Below are positions 31,430 through 37,557 of a DNA stretch of 37,557 bases, piece after piece. The DNA comes from a virus. The notes beneath the pieces were generated by a model. It saw only the letters and a list, made by a program, of their open reading frames with translations. It did not search any database and had not been told where the DNA came from. Positions within the stretch are counted from its first letter, which is position 1. Every line of letters begins with the position of its first letter. Both the position numbers and the translations under genes were made by a program. The stretch lies in IMG/VR virus record IMGVR_UViG_3300047668_000172, positions 1-37,557 of that record; one strand, 5' to 3'.

Positions 31430-32746
31430 TCACTGAGCTACTAGTGTTTTGTTGTTTCTTTCATCTACTAACTCTTGATACTTTGCATCATCAAGGTGAG
31501 TAACTGCAATCCACGCGTGTGTCATCTCATCGCCAGTACGGCTTCCACCCATTACCCACATGTCTGAATCGGGGTTGTTAGGGTTGTCAGCTGTGTTGTC
31601 ATACCACTGCTTCAGTACCAACACTGCACCAGTAGGTAACAGAGGAGCGTAGTCGCTGTCGTATAAGTGGCTGTGATGCCACGTAGCACTCCAGTTAGAC
31701 ACTTGACTAATAGATTCTGTTCTACCTGTCTCTGGATAGAATATCTCAAAACTAGCTGCATTCATACGCAGATGACCGTGAGGTTGCCAAGAGTCTATTC
31801 TTACTGGATGGTCAAAGCTGTGAAAGGCTTGAGTCATATAGTAGCCATTAGGCGGTATAGTTATATCGTCTTGGTTGCCTATCCTGTAGAGCTTTAAGTC
31901 TTGCTTGTACGCAAGCTCTTTAGACTCTTCTACGCTGTATAGCCATAAACCAATCTCTACTACATTGTCTTTAATCATTGTGCCGGGGGCTATAGCACCT
32001 AAACCGCCGGGGAACATGTGAATGTCCCAAGCTATCTCAGAGTTAGCTGGCATTGTTCTGCATATGTTATCAGGAACAACTTCTCCCCACTTACCCATAG
32101 CATACTCAGTAAGCATACCGTATCTCTCACCATCTAATGTTATTGTAGAGTTTGCATGGTGTACTACACTCTTTGCATCGCCTCTAGGCTTAACCTGTAC
32201 AGCTTTAATGCACCTGTCTTCAGTCAGTCCACTGGCTACGTTATGCTTATGCCACAGGTCGTTACCACTAGCAGGTATGTCTATAGGCGTAGAAGGAATG
32301 ATTAATGTAGGCTCTCCTAAGTCTGCGTAGAAGTTCCATTGACTAGGGTCAGCAAGGACAGGAGCAGTAACTATAACGTCTCTATCCCCATACTGTGAGC
32401 CTGTATCTACCCACTCAGCTATAGTGTCTATATCTTTCTGAGATAAACGCCAGTCTCCGTGTAGGTTTTGTATACCTATATTTGCATCATAGGCATAAGG
32501 AGGCATCTCTCTAGTAATTACTTTGTACTGTATCAAAGGACTCCACGGCCTAATCTGCTCGTAAGTCTCAAACGTCATTGGGCCAATACCGCCTTCACGG
32601 TGACACACAACACAGTTGTCGTTAATGATCTGGGCTACGTCATCTACATAAGTAGGCTCATCAGCATAAGCCGTTGACCCCCACATCCATCCAATTAAGC
32701 AGACAGCAACAACTAAAGGAAACAATTCATCTAAGTGGTCTTTCAC
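31430..32746 (-). CDS. Secreted cytochrome c / copper type II monooxygenase (PHM-like)
   Basis: A 438-aa protein, GTG start one base after the lipoprotein stop. A signal peptide (hydrophobic 9-24, cleavage near AYA-28) exports it. Residues 33-120 are a cytochrome c domain with CVVCH (C45, C48, H49) and REMPPY (M81, likely axial ligand). The rest matches copper type II ascorbate-dependent monooxygenases: H196-H197 (VVHHAN) and H243 (DIHMF) for one copper, H323-x-H325 (QPHGHLR) and M408 (GDEMTH) for the other. All expected ligands are present. The family hydroxylates C-H bonds. The substrate here is unknown, and this is a host-derived auxiliary metabolic gene or a co-opted virion gene. Confidence 0.85.
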   Translation of the reverse strand: MKDHLDELFPLVVAVCLIGWMWGSTAYADEPTYVDDVAQIINDNCVVCHREGGIGPMTFETYEQIRPWSPLIQYKVITREMPPYAYDANIGIQNLHGDWRLSQKDIDTIAEWVDTGSQYGDRDVIVTAPVLADPSQWNFYADLGEPTLIIPSTPIDIPASGNDLWHKHNVASGLTEDRCIKAVQVKPRGDAKSVVHHANSTITLDGERYGMLTEYAMGKWGEVVPDNICRTMPANSEIAWDIHMFPGGLGAIAPGTMIKDNVVEIGLWLYSVEESKELAYKQDLKLYRIGNQDDITIPPNGYYMTQAFHSFDHPVRIDSWQPHGHLRMNAASFEIFYPETGRTESISQVSNWSATWHHSHLYDSDYAPLLPTGAVLVLKQWYDNTADNPNNPDSDMWVMGGSRTGDEMTHAWIAVTHLDDAKYQELVDERNNKTLVAQ

Positions 32747-32747
32747 G

Positions 32748-32954
32748 TTATGTACCCCTGTTACAGAAAGCTAAGACTTGTTCAGGAGTCCACTCTGGAG
32801 GTGCTTTAATAATAAGTACCTCTCCTTCTGTATCTGTAAAGTAACCTTCTGCGTGTATGTTGCCACAGGCGTGTGTACTACCTGCTAGAATATCAAGAGT
32901 AGTGCTACATCCAATAGGAAGCAGTGCTATAATAATTAGTAATAAAATTCTCAT
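32748..32954 (-). CDS. Small lipoprotein
   Basis: A 68-aa protein with an N-terminal signal MRILLLIIIALLPIGC and a lipobox (LPIGC, Cys16), so it is probably lipidated and placed in an envelope membrane. Two further cysteines (C30, C64) could form a disulphide. It lies directly upstream of the exported monooxygenase. An outer-membrane spanin role is possible but unsupported. Function unknown. Confidence 0.7.
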   Translation of the reverse strand: MRILLLIIIALLPIGCSTTLDILAGSTHACGNIHAEGYFTDTEGEVLIIKAPPEWTPEQVLAFCNRGT

Positions 32955-32957
32955 ATC

Positions 32958-33329
32958 TTATCTGTCTCCTGTAATAAACTGAAAGAACCTAACTGGGTAG
33001 TATAATAAACCACTCTTAAAGCGACCTATTCCTTGTACTCCTAAAGCCTCTCTAAACACTTGGTCACTTACCTTCTGTGACTTTACTATTTCTAATTCTC
33101 TACCATGAGTACAGAGGTAGTCGTGAACTACTGCTGCCTTTCTATTCTTAGCGTTTGCTACTGGAACAACAAACCTTACTACTCTTGGTACACTAGCTAG
33201 GTCTGTAAAGTACCCCGCAGGGACTGTAATGTCTTTATTTAGTAGGTCACTAGTATAAGTAAAGTCTTCTACTACTTCCCATCCTTCTGGTACAACTCTA
33301 AGCAGTAACTCATTATGGAAATAACTCAT
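32958..33329 (-). CDS. DUF1353 protein
   Basis: A 123-aa protein with the DUF1353 pattern: an early 'DLLNKDITVPAGYFTDLASVPR' segment (quoted in part), then 'AAVVHDYLC' and 'VFREALGVQGIG' and a C-terminal basic 'RFFQFITGDR'. DUF1353 proteins are phage genes of unknown function often near tail or lysis genes. It starts directly after the previous stop. Confidence 0.85.
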   Translation of the reverse strand: MSYFHNELLLRVVPEGWEVVEDFTYTSDLLNKDITVPAGYFTDLASVPRVVRFVVPVANAKNRKAAVVHDYLCTHGRELEIVKSQKVSDQVFREALGVQGIGRFKSGLLYYPVRFFQFITGDR

Positions 33330-33491
33330 CTAATCCTCTCTCTTTATTAGTGTTACTGTTGCTTCACTACTTTCTTCAGGCAGTGTTATAAAGTAATACA
33401 GTTCTATTAATTCTTCTACTGAAAAGTTACCCTGAGTTGCTTTGGTCAACTCTATCATTAAGGCTGCGCCGTCTTTATCCCAAGAAGCCAT
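33330..33491 (-). CDS. Small acidic hypothetical protein
   Basis: A 53-aa protein (MASWDKDGAALMIELTKATQ...). Its start overlaps the preceding stop (TAATG) and its stop directly precedes the DUF1353 start, so it is embedded in the operon. Helical, no family recognised. Confidence 0.65.
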   Translation of the reverse strand: MASWDKDGAALMIELTKATQGNFSVEELIELYYFITLPEESSEATVTLIKRED

Positions 33492-33724
33492 TAATAAGTG
33501 CCGCCGTCAATCGTAGACAATGTAATAGTACCTGTAGCAGTTAGATTAGCTACTGTTACTGTTCCTGTAAACGTAGGAGACGCAAGGTTAGCCTTACTGT
33601 TTACTGCAACAGAGATTGCATCAAACTCTGCACCCACTTCAGTTCCTTTAATTACCTTAGCAGGATTGCCGCTAACCATAGCGTCTTTGGCTGCAAAGTT
33701 AGTTATCTTAGTATAGTTACTCAT
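33491..33724 (-). CDS. Short fibre-N-terminus-like protein
   Basis: A 77-aa protein with 'TKITNFAAKDAMVSGNPAKV' and 'GTEVGAEFDAIS', the start of many marine phage tail fibres, then LASPTFTGTVTVANLTATGT and a stop. In other phages this sequence usually leads a long fibre, so this may be a free attachment subunit or a fibre gene split from its body. It overlaps the tail protein gene's stop by one base. Confidence 0.7.
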   Translation of the reverse strand: MSNYTKITNFAAKDAMVSGNPAKVIKGTEVGAEFDAISVAVNSKANLASPTFTGTVTVANLTATGTITLSTIDGGTY

Positions 33725-35253
33725 TAGACAATCCTTCCTAGTAATGCGTGTATGTTTATCTCTTGTATAGCTATTGTCTTACCGTCTACAGTTGACTCTA
33801 CACCAACAGATACTACAGTTCCTTGACCGCTAGTGTTGATCTTCTGACGATTGATTAAAGAGATAGACGATGAATACTCAGCCTCTGTGTTAAATTCAGA
33901 TATGTTATACTGGCCTACGTTCGACTTAGGCAGTGTATACGCTTGTTTCTGATAAGCTCCTGAGTAGTCATACGCCCAGTTAAGCACTACTATAGCTTCA
34001 GCGCCGTCAAAAGTAGTTAAGTTAATCTTTTTTAGAAACTTTAACTTAGACGTATCACCAAAGCTCAATGGGTGACTAAAGTAGCTGAGCAAGTACCCAG
34101 TAGTATTGTCTGTAAAGCCTAAGTAACTAGCTACACCAGTAGCAGAGCCTATATACAACGCTTCTGTTGATATAGTTGTAAAGCACAGCGGGTTCATGTG
34201 CGACCATGTAGTTGCTCTATAGCTGCCATCTTGTAGTGGAAAACGTGTATCAAAGGCATATACAACACCTAACTGTTGAAAGTTAAGCAGCACAAACGCC
34301 TCACGAGGAGAGTAGTGCATACTAATATTGCCTGTCTCTGCTACAAACAAAGACTTAATATCATTGTTTACATTCTTAGAAATATCACCAATAGGTGCTG
34401 ACTTCTCTTGAACAGTACGGGCAAGGCTACGAACACCAGAGTCATCTAAGAAAATCAAGTCTTTACCAGTAGACACTACAGCGTCTCTTGCTACACAACC
34501 TACATTAGAAATAGTGTCACTTAGAGCCATAGTCGATGGGTCTTCAGCGCCGCTATAAATAACGATTGAAGTACGACCAAAGATCACTAAGAAGCCGTTG
34601 TGAGCCGCTAGAGCAACGATAGTGTCATACCCTGTAGGCCACACCTTAGTTATGTCAATCGACCCTGTAGAGCCTCCTGTCCAAGCTGCTCCGTCAAGTA
34701 AGTCTGACCAGTAGATTGTAGACTTATCGGCTGTAAAGTCTGCTACCCATAAGCGACCAAACGCTGCTAGACACTCATTACCCTGTGGAGGTGTTCCTGT
34801 AGAGTGTGTGTGTGCTGACATCTTCTCTACTGAGCCTACGTGGTCTGAATACATTAAAGGCTCGTAACCACGCTGGAACATAAACATGTGGTCATTAAAA
34901 GAAACAAACTTCCAGTCATTAGCCGTAATGGTATAAGACGCAGGAGTAGCATCTACCAGTGTAGTTGTCCCTGTAAATATCTTGTTATTACCTGCTGATA
35001 AGAATGTAATATCTCCGTCAGCAGCAACAAACTCACCCATTGCCTCTATACCATCAGAAGTTCCTAAAACAGCAGCGCCGTTAGTAGTAACCATTGTATA
35101 GCCTTTACGAGAAGCAACTCTTCCTTCTTTATCAATTACGCAGTTATCCGCAACAGCAGCAAAGCTAGGCTCTTGCGCTAACGGTGCGTCTTGCGTGTTA
35201 ATGCCTGCAAATCCTGGGGCTGTGATTGTAATGCTCTGTAATTGTTGAGCCAT
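33724..35253 (-). CDS. Tail protein (tubular B / stabilisation-like)
   Basis: A 509-aa, beta-rich protein. 'APGFAGINTQDAPLAQEPSFAAVADNCVIDKEGRVASRKGY' (quoted in part) is the standard N-terminus of podovirus tail tube/stabilisation proteins, followed by repeated propeller-like beta motifs such as FGRLWVADF and DLIFLDDSGVRSL. Order after the adaptor (35263-35910) matches T7 gp11-gp12 or P22 gp4-gp10. It forms the nozzle of the short tail. Confidence 0.8.
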   Translation of the reverse strand: MAQQLQSITITAPGFAGINTQDAPLAQEPSFAAVADNCVIDKEGRVASRKGYTMVTTNGAAVLGTSDGIEAMGEFVAADGDITFLSAGNNKIFTGTTTLVDATPASYTITANDWKFVSFNDHMFMFQRGYEPLMYSDHVGSVEKMSAHTHSTGTPPQGNECLAAFGRLWVADFTADKSTIYWSDLLDGAAWTGGSTGSIDITKVWPTGYDTIVALAAHNGFLVIFGRTSIVIYSGAEDPSTMALSDTISNVGCVARDAVVSTGKDLIFLDDSGVRSLARTVQEKSAPIGDISKNVNNDIKSLFVAETGNISMHYSPREAFVLLNFQQLGVVYAFDTRFPLQDGSYRATTWSHMNPLCFTTISTEALYIGSATGVASYLGFTDNTTGYLLSYFSHPLSFGDTSKLKFLKKINLTTFDGAEAIVVLNWAYDYSGAYQKQAYTLPKSNVGQYNISEFNTEAEYSSSISLINRQKINTSGQGTVVSVGVESTVDGKTIAIQEINIHALLGRIV

Positions 35254-35262
35254 TATGTTTCC

Positions 35263-35910
35263 CTATACTGCCACAAATGTAGTGTCTTCTGAGTATTTGT
35301 TAGCATCAAACGCTACAGCATCAGACAATGAAGCATCAGCAAGAGCAAACTGTTCTGCTGCTGTTTGACCACCTGTCTCGCCTCTTTCACGTAATGCCAT
35401 ACCTAATGCTATTTGTAACACAGGATTAAAAGGTACTTTTAGCACGTCTGCGTCAGCTGTTAAGTCTACTTGCCGTACAAAAGCATCAAAGAATAAAGTG
35501 TAGATGTTATCAGGCTGAGGATAAACCTGTACAGTAATGTCTCCGTTAGCATCAGTACCTGTAAAAGCAAACTCAGTAGGAGAAGAGCTTAGCGGAGTAC
35601 CTATCTTATAACGCTTATTCATCCTACTTCTGTTACTAGCACTAAGAACACCCTTGCTTGTTATGTTCATTGCCTCTCTAACTTCTACGTCTTGTCCTGC
35701 TCCTGTTAAAGCATAAATAGACGTACCACCAACCGTGTTAAACTCAATAGATGTACGCAAAGCAGACCAACTGTGAGAGTCTTCTGCAAGCTGCTTTGCA
35801 TCATTAACAAAGTCTCCAATTAAAACTGAATAGCTTGTCTCTGGCACTGTGTCTACTTCGTTCTCTCGCAAGCGGCGCAGTACGCTATTGACTAGCTGTA
35901 AGTACGTCAT
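35263..35910 (-). CDS. Head-tail adaptor / tail tubular A-like protein
   Basis: A 215-aa protein. The N-terminus 'TYLQLVNSVLRRLRENEVDTV' and 'DFVNDAKQLAEDSHSWSALRT' is typical of P22 gp4/T7 gp11-type adaptors, followed by beta-sandwich segments and a helical C-terminus. It joins portal and nozzle. It lies next to the nozzle gene, as in other podoviruses. Confidence 0.8.
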   Translation of the reverse strand: MTYLQLVNSVLRRLRENEVDTVPETSYSVLIGDFVNDAKQLAEDSHSWSALRTSIEFNTVGGTSIYALTGAGQDVEVREAMNITSKGVLSASNRSRMNKRYKIGTPLSSSPTEFAFTGTDANGDITVQVYPQPDNIYTLFFDAFVRQVDLTADADVLKVPFNPVLQIALGMALRERGETGGQTAAEQFALADASLSDAVAFDANKYSEDTTFVAV

Positions 35911-35914
35911 ATAA

Positions 35915-36166
35915 CTACCCCATGTATGTGAAAATAGCGCCTACTGACGCTACAACAATAACCCAAATAAACCTTTCTAATAACTTAGAGCTAATCATGT
36001 TAGCTGTTAGCTCATCTACTTTTGATTCAATAGCGTTTACTTTATCTTCTATATTAGTTTGTCGATTAAAGACAGTGACTAGGCGTTCTTCTACTCTTGC
36101 CAAAGACACTATTGCTTCTTGTAAAGTGTCTATCTTTTTCTCTACCCTACTCAGCCTATCTTCCAT
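35915..36166 (-). CDS. Holin-like protein (coiled coil plus one membrane helix)
   Basis: An 83-aa protein. Residues 1-57 form a heptad-rich coiled coil (VEKKIDTLQEAIVSLARVEERL, quoted in part), and a C-terminal membrane helix LLERFIWVIVVASVGAIFTY follows. This layout is that of XhlA-type haemolysin/holin accessory proteins. It may work with the M15 endolysin to open the inner membrane. Confidence 0.65.
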   Translation of the reverse strand: MEDRLSRVEKKIDTLQEAIVSLARVEERLVTVFNRQTNIEDKVNAIESKVDELTANMISSKLLERFIWVIVVASVGAIFTYMG

Positions 36167-36184
36167 GTTTTAAACCTTTACTTA

Positions 36185-36658
36185 TTAACTCTGCATAATC
36201 AGCCAACTAACTATAAAACCAAAAATGCCAATACTAATCACCAGTACAGTCATTAAAAGAGCGCAGTCGGCAACAAACTTCTTTTGTTCTGCTTTTCTTC
36301 TAGCTGTTATTAATCTTCTGGAGCGTTCTTGCTTTCTCACTCTCATCATTGTAGTGTATACTTCAGCTTGACCGCTATAAATAAACATCTCACGTAACTG
36401 CTTTTCTAACTGCTTTGTCTTGTGTTCTGCTAAAGCTACTTCAAGGGCAAAGGATTCTACACTCTGTTTAGCAAAAACCTTTCCCCCTAGCGTTGTATTA
36501 TCTGATTGCGTCCTTGCTTCAGCTATTTTATCTCTTGCGTCCCAAAATGTACTAAACTGATCTGTTAATTCTGAAGCATCCTTATGAAGAGCTAATCCTT
36601 TCTGAATCGCCGCAACAGCATGAGAAGCTGCGGAGATAGCAAGTCCAATTTCAAGCAT
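36185..36658 (-). CDS. Membrane-anchored helical protein
   Basis: A 157-aa protein with a long charged helical region (KTKQLEKQLREMFIYSG, then VRKQERSRRLITARRKAEQK) and a C-terminal membrane segment DCALLMTVLVISIGIFGFIV. It is next to the holin-like gene, so lysis or envelope-related function is possible. I do not recognise the family. Confidence 0.6.
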   Translation of the reverse strand: MLEIGLAISAASHAVAAIQKGLALHKDASELTDQFSTFWDARDKIAEARTQSDNTTLGGKVFAKQSVESFALEVALAEHKTKQLEKQLREMFIYSGQAEVYTTMMRVRKQERSRRLITARRKAEQKKFVADCALLMTVLVISIGIFGFIVSWLIMQS

Positions 36659-36686
36659 GATATTATCACCTCATACCCTCCGAAAG

Positions 36687-37187
36687 TTAAGGCGCAGTAG
36701 GCCAATCTTCTGCATCAAGATCAGGAAAGTCAGCGTGACTTGTTATGTCACGTAGTGCTTGGCGATAAGTAGACATGTCAGCAGCCATCGTAACGTCAGA
36801 CATACCTGTCCAATCGGTAAGAGCAATTCGTCTGTCACGGTCAGTGCGTATGCCAGTCTCTTTGTCTGCTACTAACCTAGCTGTATGAGCAGTCTCATGC
36901 TCTGCTTTGGTAGTAACAACGCCATCCTCGTCTGTGGTGTCAGCAAACTTATCTACAACACTCCACGCCTCGACTGTGTTGCCTTTAGCGTCTGTAGTGA
37001 CACCGTTACCTACTACTTGCTGTAGGTTTGTGCAGTCTGGCTTAGGAGCTGCCAAAATAGCTGTTAGTTCCAGATCAGTCAGCGTGTCAGCAGTCCATAC
37101 GCGAGGTAGAGACATATTCTTGTTTGCCTGCCGCCACTCGCCTTGTGTCTTAATTTCGCCCGTTGAGAGCTTGATGTAATTACTCAT
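36687..37187 (-). CDS. Tail assembly chaperone-like protein
   Basis: A 166-aa protein. The C-terminal motif 'RDRRIALTDWTGMSDVTMAA...YRQALRDI...FPDLDAEDWP' is the pattern of the phage tail assembly chaperone family (Phage_tail_APC type), which accompanies fibre genes. The N-terminus MSNYIKLSTGEIKTQGEWRQ also fits. It lies 11 bases after the large tail-fibre gene, so it probably helps assemble that fibre. Confidence 0.8.
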   Translation of the reverse strand: MSNYIKLSTGEIKTQGEWRQANKNMSLPRVWTADTLTDLELTAILAAPKPDCTNLQQVVGNGVTTDAKGNTVEAWSVVDKFADTTDEDGVVTTKAEHETAHTARLVADKETGIRTDRDRRIALTDWTGMSDVTMAADMSTYRQALRDITSHADFPDLDAEDWPTAP

Positions 37188-37198
37188 AGTTGATAGTC

Positions 37199-37557
37199 CT
37201 ATGCTATTGACAAGAAAATGTAAGAGCCACCGTTGGCGTTAAGGCCAACAGGAGCAGTTGATGTGACTGTGAAGCCACTTGATAGCGGGTCTATGTAGTC
37301 TGTGCCAGTGACTTCTGCGGCTGTAGAGTTCATTAGCAAGTACGGGTCGTTACCTGCACTAATGCCTCTCAAGCTGTCGTAGACATACCAATCGGCCGAA
37401 TCATCTACACGCTTGATAAGTATGAATCTCGCGCCTCCGGTGAAGCCACAGTCTACGTTTAAGTCAGCACCTGTTCCTGTATACGTTCCTACTTTGCTTA
37501 CTCCGTCTACTGTTCCCCATAGGTAGACTATGTATTGAAAAGTAGATTGATTATTGT
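37199..37557 (-). CDS. Tail fibre protein, C-terminal part (same gene as 1-1691)
   Basis: Bases 37431-37557 duplicate the left edge, and 37199-37430 encode the final 77 codons, ending GGSYIFLSIA then TAG. The segment holds the last VGTYTGTGADLNVDCGF motif and a WYVYDSLRG module. That module parallels an earlier WGIQDQMRG module in the left part, so the protein contains an internal duplication. The frame is preserved exactly across the joint, which supports circular closure. The tail assembly chaperone gene (36687-37187) follows 11 bases downstream. Confidence 0.85.
   Translation of the reverse strand, partial: NNQSTFQYIVYLWGTVDGVSKVGTYTGTGADLNVDCGFTGGARFILIKRVDDSADWYVYDSLRGISAGNDPYLLMNSTAAEVTGTDYIDPLSSGFTVTSTAPVGLNANGGSYIFLSIA
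37431..37557. repeat. Terminal direct repeat, right copy
   Basis: Second identical copy of bases 1-127. It should be counted once when the genome is circularised. No inverted repeat, integrase or packaging-like feature accompanies it. Confidence 0.97.

Noticed and set aside
1-37557. Lysogeny genes (integrase, repressor, att site)
   Set aside because: I looked for tyrosine or serine recombinase signatures and a CI-like regulator among the products and saw none. The 127-base end repeat is not an att site because it lies within a coding frame and is explained by assembly circularity.

Overview
The window is a complete, circularly closed genome of a small tailed phage. It is most likely a podovirus of the marine T7-like/uncultured-marine type: family A DNA polymerase, primase-helicase, SSB, 5' exonuclease, class II ribonucleotide reductase, MazG, podovirus-type portal and tail tubes, and internal virion (ejection) proteins. 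The first 127 bases (1-127) are repeated identically as the last 127 (37431-37557), and one tail-fibre gene reads in frame across the joint, so the unique genome is 37430 bp. I see no integrase, repressor, phage RNA polymerase, tRNA or CRISPR, so a lytic phage using host RNA polymerase is the simplest reading. The family content suggests a marine bacterial host, probably a proteobacterium. Sigma54-type promoters and a haem/copper monooxygenase argue for a host with RpoN and a c-type cytochrome maturation pathway. Host assignment is inference.

Layout. Two opposed transcription blocks meet head-to-head and tail-to-tail on the circle. The divergent start is a 1.03-kb gene-free region (10656-11684). 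It carries a sigma70-like promoter facing left, three tandem near-perfect sigma54 (-24/-12) promoters facing right and a cluster of four DnaA boxes, so it is probably the control region and a candidate replication origin. The convergent end is a bidirectional hairpin terminator at 25034-25076.

Plus-strand (early/middle) block, 11685-25028. It opens with a possible structured non-coding RNA (about 11939-12363). A run of very small genes follows, including a papain-like cysteine protease, several membrane microproteins and two copies of a 49-nt hairpin element with compensating base changes. Next come primase-helicase, a zinc-finger protein, DNA polymerase, SSB, exonuclease, HNH nuclease, metallophosphoesterase, a DUF3310 protein, MazG and ribonucleotide reductase. 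Two extended -10 promoters subdivide the block.

Minus-strand (late) block, 10655 leftwards through the joint to 25120. Its order is small terminase-like protein, M15 endolysin, large terminase, portal, three small proteins, scaffold, major capsid protein, terminator, small basic protein, three tail-fibre proteins, tail assembly chaperone, holin-like protein, two tail-tube/adaptor proteins, small genes, a lipoprotein, a secreted cytochrome c/copper monooxygenase, a collagen-like protein, three ejection-type proteins and a tiny basic protein.

The most unusual items are the secreted di-copper monooxygenase with a fused CxxCH cytochrome domain inside the virion operon, the triple sigma54 promoter next to DnaA boxes, and the covarying intergenic hairpins.
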